Part shown: positions 8,724 through 18,768 of the stretch, piece by piece
How positions within the stretch are numbered: position 1 is the first letter of the stretch
How the letters are laid out: each line of letters opens with the position of its first letter
Assembly (NCBI GenBank): GCA_018814305.1
Contig: JAHJAA010000030.1
Span: 25,968 to 89,967, forward strand
From: Pseudomonadota bacterium
Lineage (GTDB): Bacteria; Desulfobacterota; Desulfobulbia; Desulfobulbales; JAGXFP01
DNA length: 64,000 bases
Direction: 5' to 3'
The notes under the pieces: generated by a model
The model's database searches: none
The model's input: the letters and a program-made list of their open reading frames with translations, nothing else
What the model was told of the DNA's origin: nothing
Made by a program: the position numbers and the translations under genes

Positions 8724-9944
8724 ATGATTAACACCGGCGACACTGCCTTTATGATGACAGCCACGGCCCTGGTCATGCTGATGACCCCAGGTCTCGCCCT
8801 TTTTTACGGCGGGATGGTACGGAGCAAGAACGTTCTCGGCACCCTCATGCAGAGCTTTATCTGTCTGGGCTTAATCTCAATAACCTGGGTACTCTTCGGC
8901 TATTCACTGGCTTTCGGCCCGGACACCGGCGGCTTCATCGGCAACCTGCAATGGGCAGGACTCTCAGGGGTTGGACTCACCCCAGGCCCGTATTCTGAGA
9001 CAATCCCCCACCTTCTTTTTGTTGCCTTTCAGATGATGTTCGCCGTCATCACGCCCGCCCTAATCACCGGCGCCTTTGCCGAAAGGATGAAGTTCTCCGC
9101 CTTTCTACTCTTCACTCTCCTCTGGTCCACATTAGTATATCTCCCCGTCTGCCATTGGGTCTGGGGTGGTGGCTGGATTGGCAAGCTCGGAGCCCTTGAC
9201 TTTGCTGGCGGTACCGTTATTCACATCAACTCTGGTGCCGCAGCTTTAGTCTGTGCCCTGGTCCTGGGCAAACGAAAAGGCTACGGCCGCGAGCCCTTTC
9301 ACCCCCATAACCTCTCGATGACCATCCTCGGTGCGGGGATCCTCTGGTTTGGCTGGTTCGGCTTCAATGCCGGCAGCGCTCTGGCCGCCAGTGAAATAGC
9401 AGTTCTGGCCTTTTTCACCACCCAAGTCGCCACTGCCGCTGCCGCCCTTGCCTGGATCACCATGGAATGGAAAATCCAAGGGAAACCCACCACCTTGGGC
9501 GCAGCCTCCGGCGCCGTTGCCGGACTTGTCGCCATCACCCCCGGCGCCGGCTTTGTCAGCCCGATATCAGCCATCATCATCGGCCTCATCGGCGGGGCCG
9601 CCTGTTACCTTGCCGTGGTCGCCAAACCCAGAATCGGCTACGATGACTCCCTTGACGTGGTCGGAGTCCATGGCATCGGTGGCCTCTGGGGGGCCTTAGC
9701 CACAGGACTCTTCGCCTCCACTGCCGCAAATCCCGGTGGAGCCAATGGACTTTTTTTCGGCAACGCCAGCCTCCTGGGTGCCCAGGCATACGGGGCCGTT
9801 GCGACCATTATTTACTCCATGATCGTAACCTGGATCATCCTCAAGATCGTCGGAACCGTTACCGGCGGCCTCAGAGTGAGCCTGGATGATGAACAACAAG
9901 GCCTCGACCTGACCCAGCATAGTGAAACCGGCTATGCGCTGTAA
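8724..9944 (+). CDS. amtB: Ammonium transporter AmtB, copy 1
   Basis: A 406-residue Amt/MEP/Rh-family channel that moves ammonium across the inner membrane. It begins with the family N-terminus (TAFMMTATALVMLMTPGLAL, then FYGGMVRSKNVLG) and has about eleven hydrophobic segments. The pore twin histidines are present: one in GGTVIHINSGAAALV and one in DVVGVHGIGGLWGA. The C-terminal tail (QQGLDLTQHSETGYAL) is the segment that contacts PII in characterised members. There is no obvious cleavable signal peptide. AGAGGA precedes the ATG. It has its own sigma-54 promoter and sits upstream of a second amtB and a PII gene. Confidence 0.96.
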   Translation: MINTGDTAFMMTATALVMLMTPGLALFYGGMVRSKNVLGTLMQSFICLGLISITWVLFGYSLAFGPDTGGFIGNLQWAGLSGVGLTPGPYSETIPHLLFVAFQMMFAVITPALITGAFAERMKFSAFLLFTLLWSTLVYLPVCHWVWGGGWIGKLGALDFAGGTVIHINSGAAALVCALVLGKRKGYGREPFHPHNLSMTILGAGILWFGWFGFNAGSALAASEIAVLAFFTTQVATAAAALAWITMEWKIQGKPTTLGAASGAVAGLVAITPGAGFVSPISAIIIGLIGGAACYLAVVAKPRIGYDDSLDVVGVHGIGGLWGALATGLFASTAANPGGANGLFFGNASLLGAQAYGAVATIIYSMIVTWIILKIVGTVTGGLRVSLDDEQQGLDLTQHSETGYAL

Positions 9945-10008
9945 AAAGCTTGTCAATATGGTTACAATAGCTACAATTATGTCGCAAAAAAGGTAAATTT
10001 TTACTTTT

Positions 10009-10022
10009 TTGTAACATTACAA
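10009..10022. promoter_or_regulatory. TTGTAA-CA-TTACAA dyad between the two amtB genes
   Basis: Six-base arms in perfect inverted repeat around a two-base centre. Related half-sites lie nearby: GTTACAA at 9961, CTACAA at 9971, and a second dyad TACAA-TT-TTGTA at 10122-10133. The repetition around a sigma-54 promoter suggests an operator, but no cognate regulator is known from this sequence. Confidence 0.4.
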
Positions 10023-10079
10023 CACAAAACAAAAGCCAAAAAGAACAAAATTACAGCATCATACGGATCCCCAGCGGAC

Positions 10080-10095
10080 CGGTACACACCTTGCT
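10080..10095 (+). promoter_or_regulatory. Sigma-54 (-24/-12) promoter of the second amtB
   Basis: CGGTAC-N5-TTGCT keeps the invariant GG and GC ten bases apart, although the -24 box departs from TGGCAC at two positions. It is 65 bases upstream of the amtB2 start, so the second transporter and the downstream glnB can be expressed independently of the first. Confidence 0.7.
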
Positions 10096-10159
10096 ATTGT
10101 AGGGTATATTTTTCCAACACCTACAATTTTGTAACCACACCAATGGCAAGGAGTTACCT

Positions 10160-11383
10160 ATGATAAACTCGGGAGATACCACTTTTATCTTAATCTCAGC
10201 GGCGCTGGTACTACTGATGACGCCGGGATTGGCATTGTTTTACGGAGGCATGGTCAGAAGCAAGAATGTTCTGGGCACCATCATGCAAAGCTTCATCATG
10301 ATATCGCTCATTACCTTCGAGTGGGTTTATCTTGGGTACAGCATGTCGTTCGGCCCCGATGTGGGAGGAATAGTGGGAGATCTCTCCTGGTTTGCCCTAA
10401 ATGGCGTCACCAACATCCCAAGCTCGGATTATGCTCCAACCGTCCCCCACAACGTGTTCATGATTTATCAGTGCATGTTTGCAGTGATCACTCCGGCCTT
10501 GATCAGTGGAGCCTTTGCCGAAAGGGTCCGTTTTGCTCCCTTTCTGGTCTTCAGCCTGTTATGGGCTATCCTGGTCTACAACCCGGTCTGTCATTGGATC
10601 TGGGGTAAAAACGGTTGGCTCGGGGTCAGAGGCGTCCTTGATTTTGCCGGAGGCCTGGTGGTTCACCTGACCTGTGGGGTGGCTGCCCTGGCCTCGGTCA
10701 TGGTCATTGGTCCACGTCGCAACTATGGTAAAAGCAGTTTTATGCCCCACAATTTACCCATGACCCTCATCGGGACAGGACTGCTTTGGTTCGGCTGGTT
10801 TGGTTTCAACGGTGGCAGCGCGCTGGCTGCCAATGGTATTGCAGCCAACGCATTTGTCGCAACCCACCTAGGGGCCATGGCCGGGATGGCCATGTGGACG
10901 ATTATGGATTGGAAAAATACGGGCCGACCGACAACCTTAGGCGCCGCTTCCGGAGCCATTGCCGGGCTTGCGACAATCACCCCGGCAGCTGGATTTGTCA
11001 GTCCCAATGCAGCAATTATCATCGGCCTCTTTGCAGGATTCTGCTGCTACATGGCAGTATCCTTGAAGAACAAATTCGGGTTCGATGACAGCCTGGATGT
11101 TGTCGGCATCCATGGCTTAGGAGGACTCATCGGGACTATTTGCCTCGGGATATTTGCCTCAAAAGCGATAAACCCTGCCGGCGTCGACGGCTTACTGGCT
11201 GGAAACGGCGCTTTTCTGGCGACCCAACTTTTCGGTATTGCCGTGGTAGGCATTTATGCCTTTGGAGTCAGCTGGATTCTTCTCAAAGCCATCAATATGA
11301 CTATGGGTTTTAAACTCACCGATGAAGAACAGGTCCAAGGTTTGGATCTGGTGGAACACAATGAAACCGCATACAATAATTAG
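10160..11383 (+). CDS. amtB: Ammonium transporter AmtB, copy 2
   Basis: A second full-length Amt-family channel of 407 residues, clearly a paralogue of the upstream gene (same LMTPGLALFYGGMVRSKNVL start and the same DDSLDVVGIHGLGG region) but diverged along its length, so not a recent duplication. Pore histidines are conserved in GLVVHLTCGVAAL and VVGIHGLGG. The C-terminal tail carries the GLDLVEHNETAY motif of PII-regulated transporters. The ribosome-binding site AAGGAG is strong. It is followed after 87 bases by the PII gene, the widespread amtB/PII pairing. Confidence 0.96.
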   Translation: MINSGDTTFILISAALVLLMTPGLALFYGGMVRSKNVLGTIMQSFIMISLITFEWVYLGYSMSFGPDVGGIVGDLSWFALNGVTNIPSSDYAPTVPHNVFMIYQCMFAVITPALISGAFAERVRFAPFLVFSLLWAILVYNPVCHWIWGKNGWLGVRGVLDFAGGLVVHLTCGVAALASVMVIGPRRNYGKSSFMPHNLPMTLIGTGLLWFGWFGFNGGSALAANGIAANAFVATHLGAMAGMAMWTIMDWKNTGRPTTLGAASGAIAGLATITPAAGFVSPNAAIIIGLFAGFCCYMAVSLKNKFGFDDSLDVVGIHGLGGLIGTICLGIFASKAINPAGVDGLLAGNGAFLATQLFGIAVVGIYAFGVSWILLKAINMTMGFKLTDEEQVQGLDLVEHNETAYNN

Positions 11384-11422
11384 TCGTCTTTCAATGAGAT
11401 CTATTGTACCCTTATACAGTAA

Positions 11423-11809
<387 letters not shown>

Positions 11810-11913
11810 TCGTTTCTAATCCATGACAACGTGTATTATTCGGATGAGCCCTGGTCGTTTTTTCCATTACGACAAGGGCTCACATTTTTATAACTCCATG
11901 CCCCTGCGGACTT

Positions 11914-14442
11914 ATGAAGGAAAACTTACGCACTAGCCGCGAAGCACTCCAAAAATACTGGCAGCAAGGAGTCAGTGGCCGTCAACTCCTCGAAAAGCAC
12001 ACTGAAGTCATCGACACCTACCTGCGTCAATGCTTTAGCGCTTTACCCCAGGGCAGGGATCAGCTTGCCTTGATTGCCCTGGGGGGATATGGTCGCAGGG
12101 AAATTTTCCCGTTTTCCGACATCGACCTGATGATCCTTCACCACCCCAAAACTCCGACAAAGCTCGTTGAGCAAGGAGCGGAATCAATTTTTTATCCCCT
12201 TTGGGATGCCGGCCTCGAGGTCGGACATGCGGTCAGGACCCCAAAAGACTGTCTGGCCGACTGCAAGCGGGACTTCTTTCTGCAGGTTTCTCTCCTTGAT
12301 TCAAGATGCGTGGTCGGAGAGGAAACCCTCTATACGGAATTGATCCAGTCCTTCCGCAAAAAATTCATCGATGGCCATCGCCACGAATTCCTTCGAGAAC
12401 TTACTGAAGGGCGGATAAATCGCCATCGGCGCTACGGTCTCCACACCTTTCAACTCGAGCCTCACATCAAGGAGGGCCGCGGAGGATTTAGAGATATCCA
12501 TGCCATGCTCTGGACTTCCTTCGCTGTCTTCGGCCTCCAGGGTATTCCAGCAATGGAAGAGGCCGGACTCCTCACTGCAAGAGAGAGGGGCAATTTCGAA
12601 GAGGCCTTTGACCATTTGACCAAAATCCGCAACCGCCTCCACTATCTCAGCGGCCGGAAAAATGATCAGCTTTTTTTCGAACACCAGGAAGAGATCGCCG
12701 CAGCCCTGGGATATAGGGACAACAAAGGAAAACTTGGCGTTGAAAGCTTTATGCAGGAGGTCCATGGGTCTCTCCAGACTGTGGCCATAACCAGTGATCT
12801 TTTTTTCTGCCACGTTGAAGACAAGGTTGGTAAAAATCGCCATTCTGATCAATCCCGAGAATTAGAACCGGGAATTAACGTTCGCAACGAATGGATCGTC
12901 GCCGATCCTGCCAGAATAGTAGAAAAACCATTTCTCATGATGCGTATTTTCGTCCAGGCTGCGACCACGGGACTTCCCATCCATTTTCGAACCAGACAAC
13001 TCATCACGGCCAATCTTGACCGAATAGATGACAAACTCCGCAAGTCTCGGGCCATGACCAAGTCTTTTCTGGAAGCCCTGCAATCAACCTCAGACCCACT
13101 CACCACCTTGACCACCATGCTGGAAACAGGCTTACTGACCTCTTTCCTCCCCGAATTTAAAGAAATCGAATCCCTCGCCCAACATGATGTCTACCACATA
13201 TACACGGTTGATCGACATCTTATCCAGACCGTCACCGAACTCAAATATATCACTGAAGAACAAAAAAACCTCTTCGACTCATTACCCACTCCCCATATTC
13301 TCTACCTGGCTGCATTGCTTCATGATATCGGCAAGGGCCAGGGGGTGAACCATGAGTTAAGCGGGGCGGACATCACCGAAGGTATCGCCCAACGGCTGGG
13401 ACTTCCCGAGGACGAAAAACAGGATTTAGTTTTCCTGGTAAAAAATCACCTTTATTTATCCCACCTGGCCCAACGCCGCGACCTTGAAGACAATCAATTC
13501 ATCAACCAGTTTGCCCAACAGGTCGAAAAACCGGCCCGCCTGACCATGCTCTATCTCCTGTCCATTGCGGATGCCCGAGCTACCGGCCCATCTGCCTGGA
13601 GCAGTTGGAAGGGAGCCCTGCTCCAGGAACTCTATCTCAAGACCATCCATGTTTTAGAGCACACCGATCATTCAGAGCCAAACCGAGCACAGGCCGCTCA
13701 ATGGATGCGAGAAAAAGTAGGGAGCCAGCTTGAGCAATCAACCACAGTCAACCTTGATGATATCCCCGATGATTATCTGATCAGTTATTCTCCCCAGGAG
13801 GTCCTCGAGCACCTTCAACTCAGAAACCGTCTCCACAAGCAGCACCTGATCCTGGTTCCTAGAGATTTTGGAGACTACTGGGCTCTGGTGATTGTAAGCC
13901 ACGACCGAACCGGCCTCCTGACCAAGATCTGCGGCACCCTGGCCCTTCATAATCTTGATGTCCTGGCGGCAAACATCAACACTTGGCTTGATGGAACAGT
14001 GGTCGATCTCATCAGCGTACGTCCGGTATTCAAGTCTGACTTTCAGAGCCAAAACTGGTCCGCCTTGGAACGGGACATGAATCGGGCCTCTGGCAATAAA
14101 CTTGGCATCTCCCATCGCTTGGCTGCAAAAAAGCAACCAGTCCGCCCCCTGGGGGCAAAACGTCAGGACCTGACAACCCAAGTCAAGATCGACAATACAA
14201 CCTCCCGGATGTACACGATTATTGAGGTATTTGCCGATGACCGCCCATCTCTTCTCTACAACATCACCAGAACCATGGCGGATTTCGATATTAATATTTC
14301 ACGGGCAATGATCTCTACCCGACAGGGTCAGCTTATCGATGTCTTTTATGTCTTGGATAGTGAAGGGGGCAAACTCACCGAAAACGAATTTCAGGAAGAG
14401 GTCAAACAAGCCCTCCTGCATGCAGCCACCAACAGCCAATAA
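11914..14442 (+). CDS. glnD: Bifunctional [PII] uridylyltransferase/uridylyl-removing enzyme GlnD
   Basis: GlnD adds UMP to PII when glutamine is low and removes it when glutamine is high. The 842-residue protein has the full domain order: nucleotidyltransferase with GGYGRREIFPFSDIDLMIL near residue 55, the linked substrate domain (EPHIKEGRGGFRDIHAMLW), an HD hydrolase with LLHDIGKGQGVNHE near residue 470, and two C-terminal ACT domains (VSHDRTGLLTKICGTL; FADDRPSLLYNITRTMADFD) that sense glutamine. It lies between its substrate PII and glnA. The ribosome-binding site is weak (GCGGA). Confidence 0.97.
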   Translation: MKENLRTSREALQKYWQQGVSGRQLLEKHTEVIDTYLRQCFSALPQGRDQLALIALGGYGRREIFPFSDIDLMILHHPKTPTKLVEQGAESIFYPLWDAGLEVGHAVRTPKDCLADCKRDFFLQVSLLDSRCVVGEETLYTELIQSFRKKFIDGHRHEFLRELTEGRINRHRRYGLHTFQLEPHIKEGRGGFRDIHAMLWTSFAVFGLQGIPAMEEAGLLTARERGNFEEAFDHLTKIRNRLHYLSGRKNDQLFFEHQEEIAAALGYRDNKGKLGVESFMQEVHGSLQTVAITSDLFFCHVEDKVGKNRHSDQSRELEPGINVRNEWIVADPARIVEKPFLMMRIFVQAATTGLPIHFRTRQLITANLDRIDDKLRKSRAMTKSFLEALQSTSDPLTTLTTMLETGLLTSFLPEFKEIESLAQHDVYHIYTVDRHLIQTVTELKYITEEQKNLFDSLPTPHILYLAALLHDIGKGQGVNHELSGADITEGIAQRLGLPEDEKQDLVFLVKNHLYLSHLAQRRDLEDNQFINQFAQQVEKPARLTMLYLLSIADARATGPSAWSSWKGALLQELYLKTIHVLEHTDHSEPNRAQAAQWMREKVGSQLEQSTTVNLDDIPDDYLISYSPQEVLEHLQLRNRLHKQHLILVPRDFGDYWALVIVSHDRTGLLTKICGTLALHNLDVLAANINTWLDGTVVDLISVRPVFKSDFQSQNWSALERDMNRASGNKLGISHRLAAKKQPVRPLGAKRQDLTTQVKIDNTTSRMYTIIEVFADDRPSLLYNITRTMADFDINISRAMISTRQGQLIDVFYVLDSEGGKLTENEFQEEVKQALLHAATNSQ

Positions 14443-14469
14443 CATCCGATTCAACCGAGGAGAATAGAA

Positions 14470-15798
14470 ATGACCAAGACCCAAATCATGAAAATCATTA
14501 AAGATGAAAATATTCATTTCTTCCGGCTACAATTCGTCGATATCAACGGCTTCATGAAAAACGTCGCCATTCCCCGCAGCCAGATAACCAAGGCCTTGGA
14601 CGGCAAAATGATGTTCGATGGATCCTCCATTGATGGCTTTGCCAGGATCCATGAATCGGATATGTATCTAGTCCCGGATTACAATACCTTTACCATTCTG
14701 CCTTGGCGCAACAAAGAAGGAGTTGCTGCCGCAAGAATAATCTGTGATATCCACAAATCGGATGGGAGCCCATACCAAGGATGCCCAAGGGTAAACCTGA
14801 AAAGGGTCCTTGCCGAGGCTAAAAAGACCGGTTATGTGATGAACGTCGGGACGGAGGCGGAATTTTTCCTGTTTAACCTTGACGATCGGGGACTCCCAAC
14901 CACAGACACAAACGATGCCGCCGGATATTTCAGTGTTGACCCGGAAGATACCGGCATCAATTGCCGTCGCGAGATCATCGAGACCCTTGAGCGGATGGGT
15001 TTTGAAATCGAAGCCTCTCACCATGAAGTGGCCCGCGGCCAACATGAGGTTAATTTCAAGTATGCCGATGCCCTGACCTGCGCCGACAACACCGTGACCT
15101 TTAAATGGGTGGTTAAAACCATTGCCAAAAAACACGGCCTTCACGCAACCTTCATGCCTAAACCCATCTTTGGGATCAATGGTTCCGGCATGCATACCAA
15201 TCAATCCCTGTTTGACCAAAATGGGAATAATGCCTTTTTTGACCCTGAAGGCCCATTACAGCTAAGCCCCATTGCCTATCAATATATCGCCGGTATAACC
15301 CGGCATGCCCGTGAGTTCGCAGCCGTTACGAATCCTTTGGTCAACTCTTACAAACGACTGGTCCCCGGGTATGAAGCTCCAGTATATGTGGCCTGGTCCG
15401 GTTCAAACCGAAGCGCACTCATACGTATTCCTGCCTCCCGAGGGGTGGGAACCCGAGTCGAGGTTCGCTGCCCCGATCCATCCTGCAACCCCTACCTGGC
15501 CTTCGCCATGATGCTCAATGCCGGCCTGGCTGGAATCAAAGACAAACTCGTCCCCCCTCCAGCGGTCAACGCCAACATCTTTGAGATGTCGGCCAACCGA
15601 ATGAAACGGGCCAAGATTCAGAATATGCCCGGCTCATTACTGGAAGCCATGGGCGAATTACGGAAAAGTCCTTTGGCCAAAGAGACCCTTGGAGAACATA
15701 TTTTTGAAAAATATCTCCTCGTTAAAGAAAAAGAATGGGATGATTTCCGAACCGCCGTGACCGATTGGGAACGCAAGGCATACCTCAACATTTATTGA
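14470..15798 (+). CDS. glnA: Glutamine synthetase type I, alpha-like (GlnA)
   Basis: Makes glutamine from glutamate, ammonium and ATP. The 442-residue length fits the shorter GSI-alpha subgroup. Recognisable elements are MFDGSSIDGFARIHESDMYL, the metal-binding GTEAEFFLF and ASHHEVARGQHEVNFKY, and the ATP-binding KPIFGINGSGMHTN. The region that in GSI-beta enzymes carries the adenylylated tyrosine (NLYDLPPE) reads NIFEMSANRM here, so the modifiable tyrosine is absent. GAGGAG precedes the ATG and the gene lies 27 bases after glnD, so it probably belongs to the same transcript. Confidence 0.95.
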   Translation: MTKTQIMKIIKDENIHFFRLQFVDINGFMKNVAIPRSQITKALDGKMMFDGSSIDGFARIHESDMYLVPDYNTFTILPWRNKEGVAAARIICDIHKSDGSPYQGCPRVNLKRVLAEAKKTGYVMNVGTEAEFFLFNLDDRGLPTTDTNDAAGYFSVDPEDTGINCRREIIETLERMGFEIEASHHEVARGQHEVNFKYADALTCADNTVTFKWVVKTIAKKHGLHATFMPKPIFGINGSGMHTNQSLFDQNGNNAFFDPEGPLQLSPIAYQYIAGITRHAREFAAVTNPLVNSYKRLVPGYEAPVYVAWSGSNRSALIRIPASRGVGTRVEVRCPDPSCNPYLAFAMMLNAGLAGIKDKLVPPPAVNANIFEMSANRMKRAKIQNMPGSLLEAMGELRKSPLAKETLGEHIFEKYLLVKEKEWDDFRTAVTDWERKAYLNIY

Positions 15799-15811
15799 TC
15801 TGGGAGGGGGC

Positions 15812-15850
15812 GGGGCAATCCAGCTCGACGACGAGATAATTGCTCCCCCC
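15812..15850 (+). terminator. Possible hairpin after glnA
   Basis: GGGGCAAT can pair with ATTGCTCC across a loop that holds an inner CTCG/CGAG stem. There is no T-run after it, so it is at best a weak or factor-dependent end of the glnD-glnA transcript. Confidence 0.3.
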
Positions 15851-16062
15851 TCAACCAACACTCCCCCCGGCCTTTATTCAATTTTACAACCCCTTACCTG
15901 CAACATATTCCCGCTGAGTTTCTGCTCCATTCGACCTCCCCTTCCCGGCGCTGGTCAAAAAAAACCACATCAAACGATAACCTCTTGTTTTCTTAACGTT
16001 TTGCTGTTTTAATACAAAGTTCAAAATCGGAAACCCTCCAAGTTATTACTCCAGGATGAAAT

Positions 16063-17850
16063 ATGAAAAAAAGGCTCATCATCCTTACCATTCTTACCTT
16101 GTCGTGCCTTCTGTTATATGGGAGCTTTTCCACTTCGCTGAAACAGATGTTCCCCAAAGAACGTCTTGTTGAACTCCTAATTGCTCCTGCAGAAAAAAAG
16201 TTAGGAACAACCATTGAAGTTGGAACGGTTGAGGTATCCCTCTTCGTGGGAATATCCTTCTCGGATATTATCATCAAACACAAGGGGGCGGAAAATACCT
16301 TCATCTCGATCAAGAATCTGACTATCCACCCCGACCTCTTCGCATTATTCAAGAAAAAGCTGGTTATCAAAGAAATCCAGTTGACCGAGACTCACGTGGC
16401 CATCACTAAAGACCAATCAGGCCATTTCAACATCAAGCGCCCTGACCCATCTGAACAGAATACCGATGCCGAAATAGACGAATTTCCCCAATCCGATTAT
16501 CCCCCTCTGCCCATTGAAATGGTCTCCCCTCGGATAATATTGACCAAAGCCAATATCACTTTTTCCGACCAAAACGGTGAACTCCCCTCGGTTACAGAAA
16601 GCCAACTCGACCTTGATCTGATCGCTAATTTTGATCCGGCCTTTGAGTTACTGAATTTTCACGGGACATTCAACACCATCATCAACAGCTCCTATCTTGA
16701 CAAAAACCCGGTTTTTATCATCCAGGGAGATCTATCCGAAAAAAACATTACCTTCCTTGGCAATCTTAGTATCGATTTCGAACAGACCTCATTTAATGGC
16801 AAACTCATCAACGTAACAACCGAACCCTCCCTGAGACTGAATCTTCGACTTGGTACAGTTGATCTGAAGGCCCTCTCCCAAATAAAGCTCCCTTCATTCG
16901 ATATTCCAGCAGAAATTCAATCCAAGAAACCAAGCCAAAGAAAGAAACAAGCCTCCCTTGCCCAAAAATTTCAGGCCCTTGGTGAAATCAGCATCAGCAA
17001 TCTCACCGGCCATGGACTCGCCATGAGCGGCGTCAATTTTTTCTACCAGTATGAAAAAGATACGCTTGAAGTGAAACGATTCAAGGCAAATAGTGTTGGC
17101 GGCACCCTGACCGGCGAGACCAAAACCACCTTCAGCAGTGACGTCCCGGTTTTTCAAGGTACGATTAAAGCAACAGAACTTGAGATAGTCAGTATCTTGG
17201 AGAAAACCAAGTTAGATGTCGGGTTGATTTCTGGCAAATTGACCGCTGAACTGGCGTTCACCAGTCAGGGAAAAGATTGGGTGGAGATCAAGGACAGGCT
17301 CAATCTCTCGGGATACGTTACGGCTAACCGGGGAGGACTCAGAACCCCCACCACGGAAAAGGTTGGGGTCTTTCTCAATCTTCCTGAAATACAGAATCTT
17401 GAATATGAAGTATTCTCTTCAACCATTCAAATGACCGACGGAAAGATGGCCTTGAATTATTCATTCGACAGCGACGCCCTGGCCTTTTCAGGTAACGGCG
17501 AGGCCAGATTGAACGGCAACATCAATCTCCCCTTTGACGTGACCCTTGCTCCGGAATACAGCGCTCGCTTGAAGACTCAGGATGCATTCGCCTCTTACCC
17601 GATGAATCAGGATGGCCGAATGACGCTCCCCTTAAGGATAACAGGGAGCCCCAATAAACCTTCGGTAGGGTTCAATAACGACCCCGCAAAGAAAGCACGT
17701 CCGATTCCAAATCAGCAAAAAACTTCGGAGGGTGTCCCCAGCGGACTTTCCGATTCGGGACAGCGGATTGACACCAGGACAGACACCAACTCACCGGAAG
17801 CCCTGAAGGATTTATCGGATCAGCTCATTAAGGCATTAACCCAAGAATGA
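16063..17850 (+). CDS. AsmA-like outer-membrane biogenesis protein (AsmA/DUF748 type)
   Basis: AsmA-like proteins are long beta-rich periplasmic proteins anchored in the inner membrane and are linked to lipid transport to the outer membrane. This 595-residue protein starts with a signal-anchor helix (IILTILTLSCLLLYGSF) followed by the typical AsmA start region (PAEKKLGTTIEVGTVEVSLF and ITKDQSGHFNIKRP). Most of the remainder is repeating beta-strand sequence, ending in a low-complexity charged tail. AGGA precedes the ATG. No pathway partner is adjacent, so the substrate is unknown. Confidence 0.75.
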   Translation: MKKRLIILTILTLSCLLLYGSFSTSLKQMFPKERLVELLIAPAEKKLGTTIEVGTVEVSLFVGISFSDIIIKHKGAENTFISIKNLTIHPDLFALFKKKLVIKEIQLTETHVAITKDQSGHFNIKRPDPSEQNTDAEIDEFPQSDYPPLPIEMVSPRIILTKANITFSDQNGELPSVTESQLDLDLIANFDPAFELLNFHGTFNTIINSSYLDKNPVFIIQGDLSEKNITFLGNLSIDFEQTSFNGKLINVTTEPSLRLNLRLGTVDLKALSQIKLPSFDIPAEIQSKKPSQRKKQASLAQKFQALGEISISNLTGHGLAMSGVNFFYQYEKDTLEVKRFKANSVGGTLTGETKTTFSSDVPVFQGTIKATELEIVSILEKTKLDVGLISGKLTAELAFTSQGKDWVEIKDRLNLSGYVTANRGGLRTPTTEKVGVFLNLPEIQNLEYEVFSSTIQMTDGKMALNYSFDSDALAFSGNGEARLNGNINLPFDVTLAPEYSARLKTQDAFASYPMNQDGRMTLPLRITGSPNKPSVGFNNDPAKKARPIPNQQKTSEGVPSGLSDSGQRIDTRTDTNSPEALKDLSDQLIKALTQE

Positions 17851-17871
17851 TCGAGAGAGAAGAGCTCGATC
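17849..17871 (+). terminator. Weak hairpin at the end of the AsmA-like gene
   Basis: GATCGAG pairs with CTCGATC across a nine-base loop, overlapping the stop codon; only TTCT follows. It may mark the boundary with the convergent YycJ-like gene. Confidence 0.3.
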
Positions 17872-17973
17872 TTCTGAGATGAAGAGTGAACAGAACTGAA
17901 GTGAGACCATTTGCTCTGGCCAAGGAGAAGATCGCCCCACCACCCGTTTCCCGCCAAAATCCATCAAGGCTCA

Positions 17974-18768
17974 TCACCTCTCCAGAAAAACAACCTGGCC
18001 AACCACATCCTGTTCGGCGACCGACACCTGGAAATGAAACCCTGACAATGCTGGATCGAACATATCTTCAAGCAACTTCTGCACCGTTTGCAGGGCGAGC
18101 TCGGGAGTATTATTACTTTCACTGAGATGCGCCAGAACCACATGGCGCAATCCATCGTGAACCAGTTCCTTTAAGAATTGAGCGGCTTCTCCATTGGCCA
18201 AATGCCCGGAACGAGATCGAATCCGCTGTTGTAAATGGGGGGGATAGGTTCCGTTTTTCAACATTTCCAGATCGTGATTGCATTCCAGAACCAAACCATT
18301 GCAGCCTGACAACCAGTGCTGCATGACCCTTGAGACAAAACCGGTATCCGTACAGTATCCCAGCGAATACCCTCCGGAACTCAACCGAAAACCTAAGGGA
18401 TCGACGGAATCATGGGACAGTGAGAAGGGATGAATTTCAAGGCCATTTACCTTGAAATGCTCACCGGCCTTGATCTCTTGGAGTAAATCAACCCGGGCTA
18501 GATTTTTACCGGCAGCGGCTAGGGTTGGGCTGCTGATATAAACGGGAATTTGAAAACGACGCGATAAAACCTGGACTCCCTTGACGTGGTCGGTATGCTC
18601 ATGGGTCACAAGGATCGCCGAGAGATCATCGGCCTCATAGCCGATTGCTCGAAGACGGCGCTCAACTTCCACCCCGGAAAAACCGGCATCAATCAACAGG
18701 GTACATCCACCACCCTCAACAAAGGTGGCATTTCCCTTACTACCGCTGCCCAGGACACAAAACCGCAT
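17974..18768 (-). CDS. MBL-fold metallohydrolase, YycJ/WalJ-like
   Basis: A 264-residue metallo-beta-lactamase-fold hydrolase. It begins with the YycJ-family signature [18 protein letters not shown] and has the metal-binding motif THEHTDHVKG near residue 55, with further ligands in CTDTGF and HLSESNN. YycJ proteins are probable nucleases linked to DNA repair and cell-wall homeostasis in Firmicutes; in this group the role is undefined. The start codon overlaps the dut stop (TGATG), so it is translationally coupled to dut and closes the long minus-strand operon. Confidence 0.85.
   Translation of the reverse strand: MRFCVLGSGSKGNATFVEGGGCTLLIDAGFSGVEVERRLRAIGYEADDLSAILVTHEHTDHVKGVQVLSRRFQIPVYISSPTLAAAGKNLARVDLLQEIKAGEHFKVNGLEIHPFSLSHDSVDPLGFRLSSGGYSLGYCTDTGFVSRVMQHWLSGCNGLVLECNHDLEMLKNGTYPPHLQQRIRSRSGHLANGEAAQFLKELVHDGLRHVVLAHLSESNNTPELALQTVQKLLEDMFDPALSGFHFQVSVAEQDVVGQVVFLER

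Noticed and set aside
17886..18125. 79-codon plus-strand open frame
   Set aside because: Most of it is antisense to the well-supported YycJ-like gene and the composition is not protein-like.
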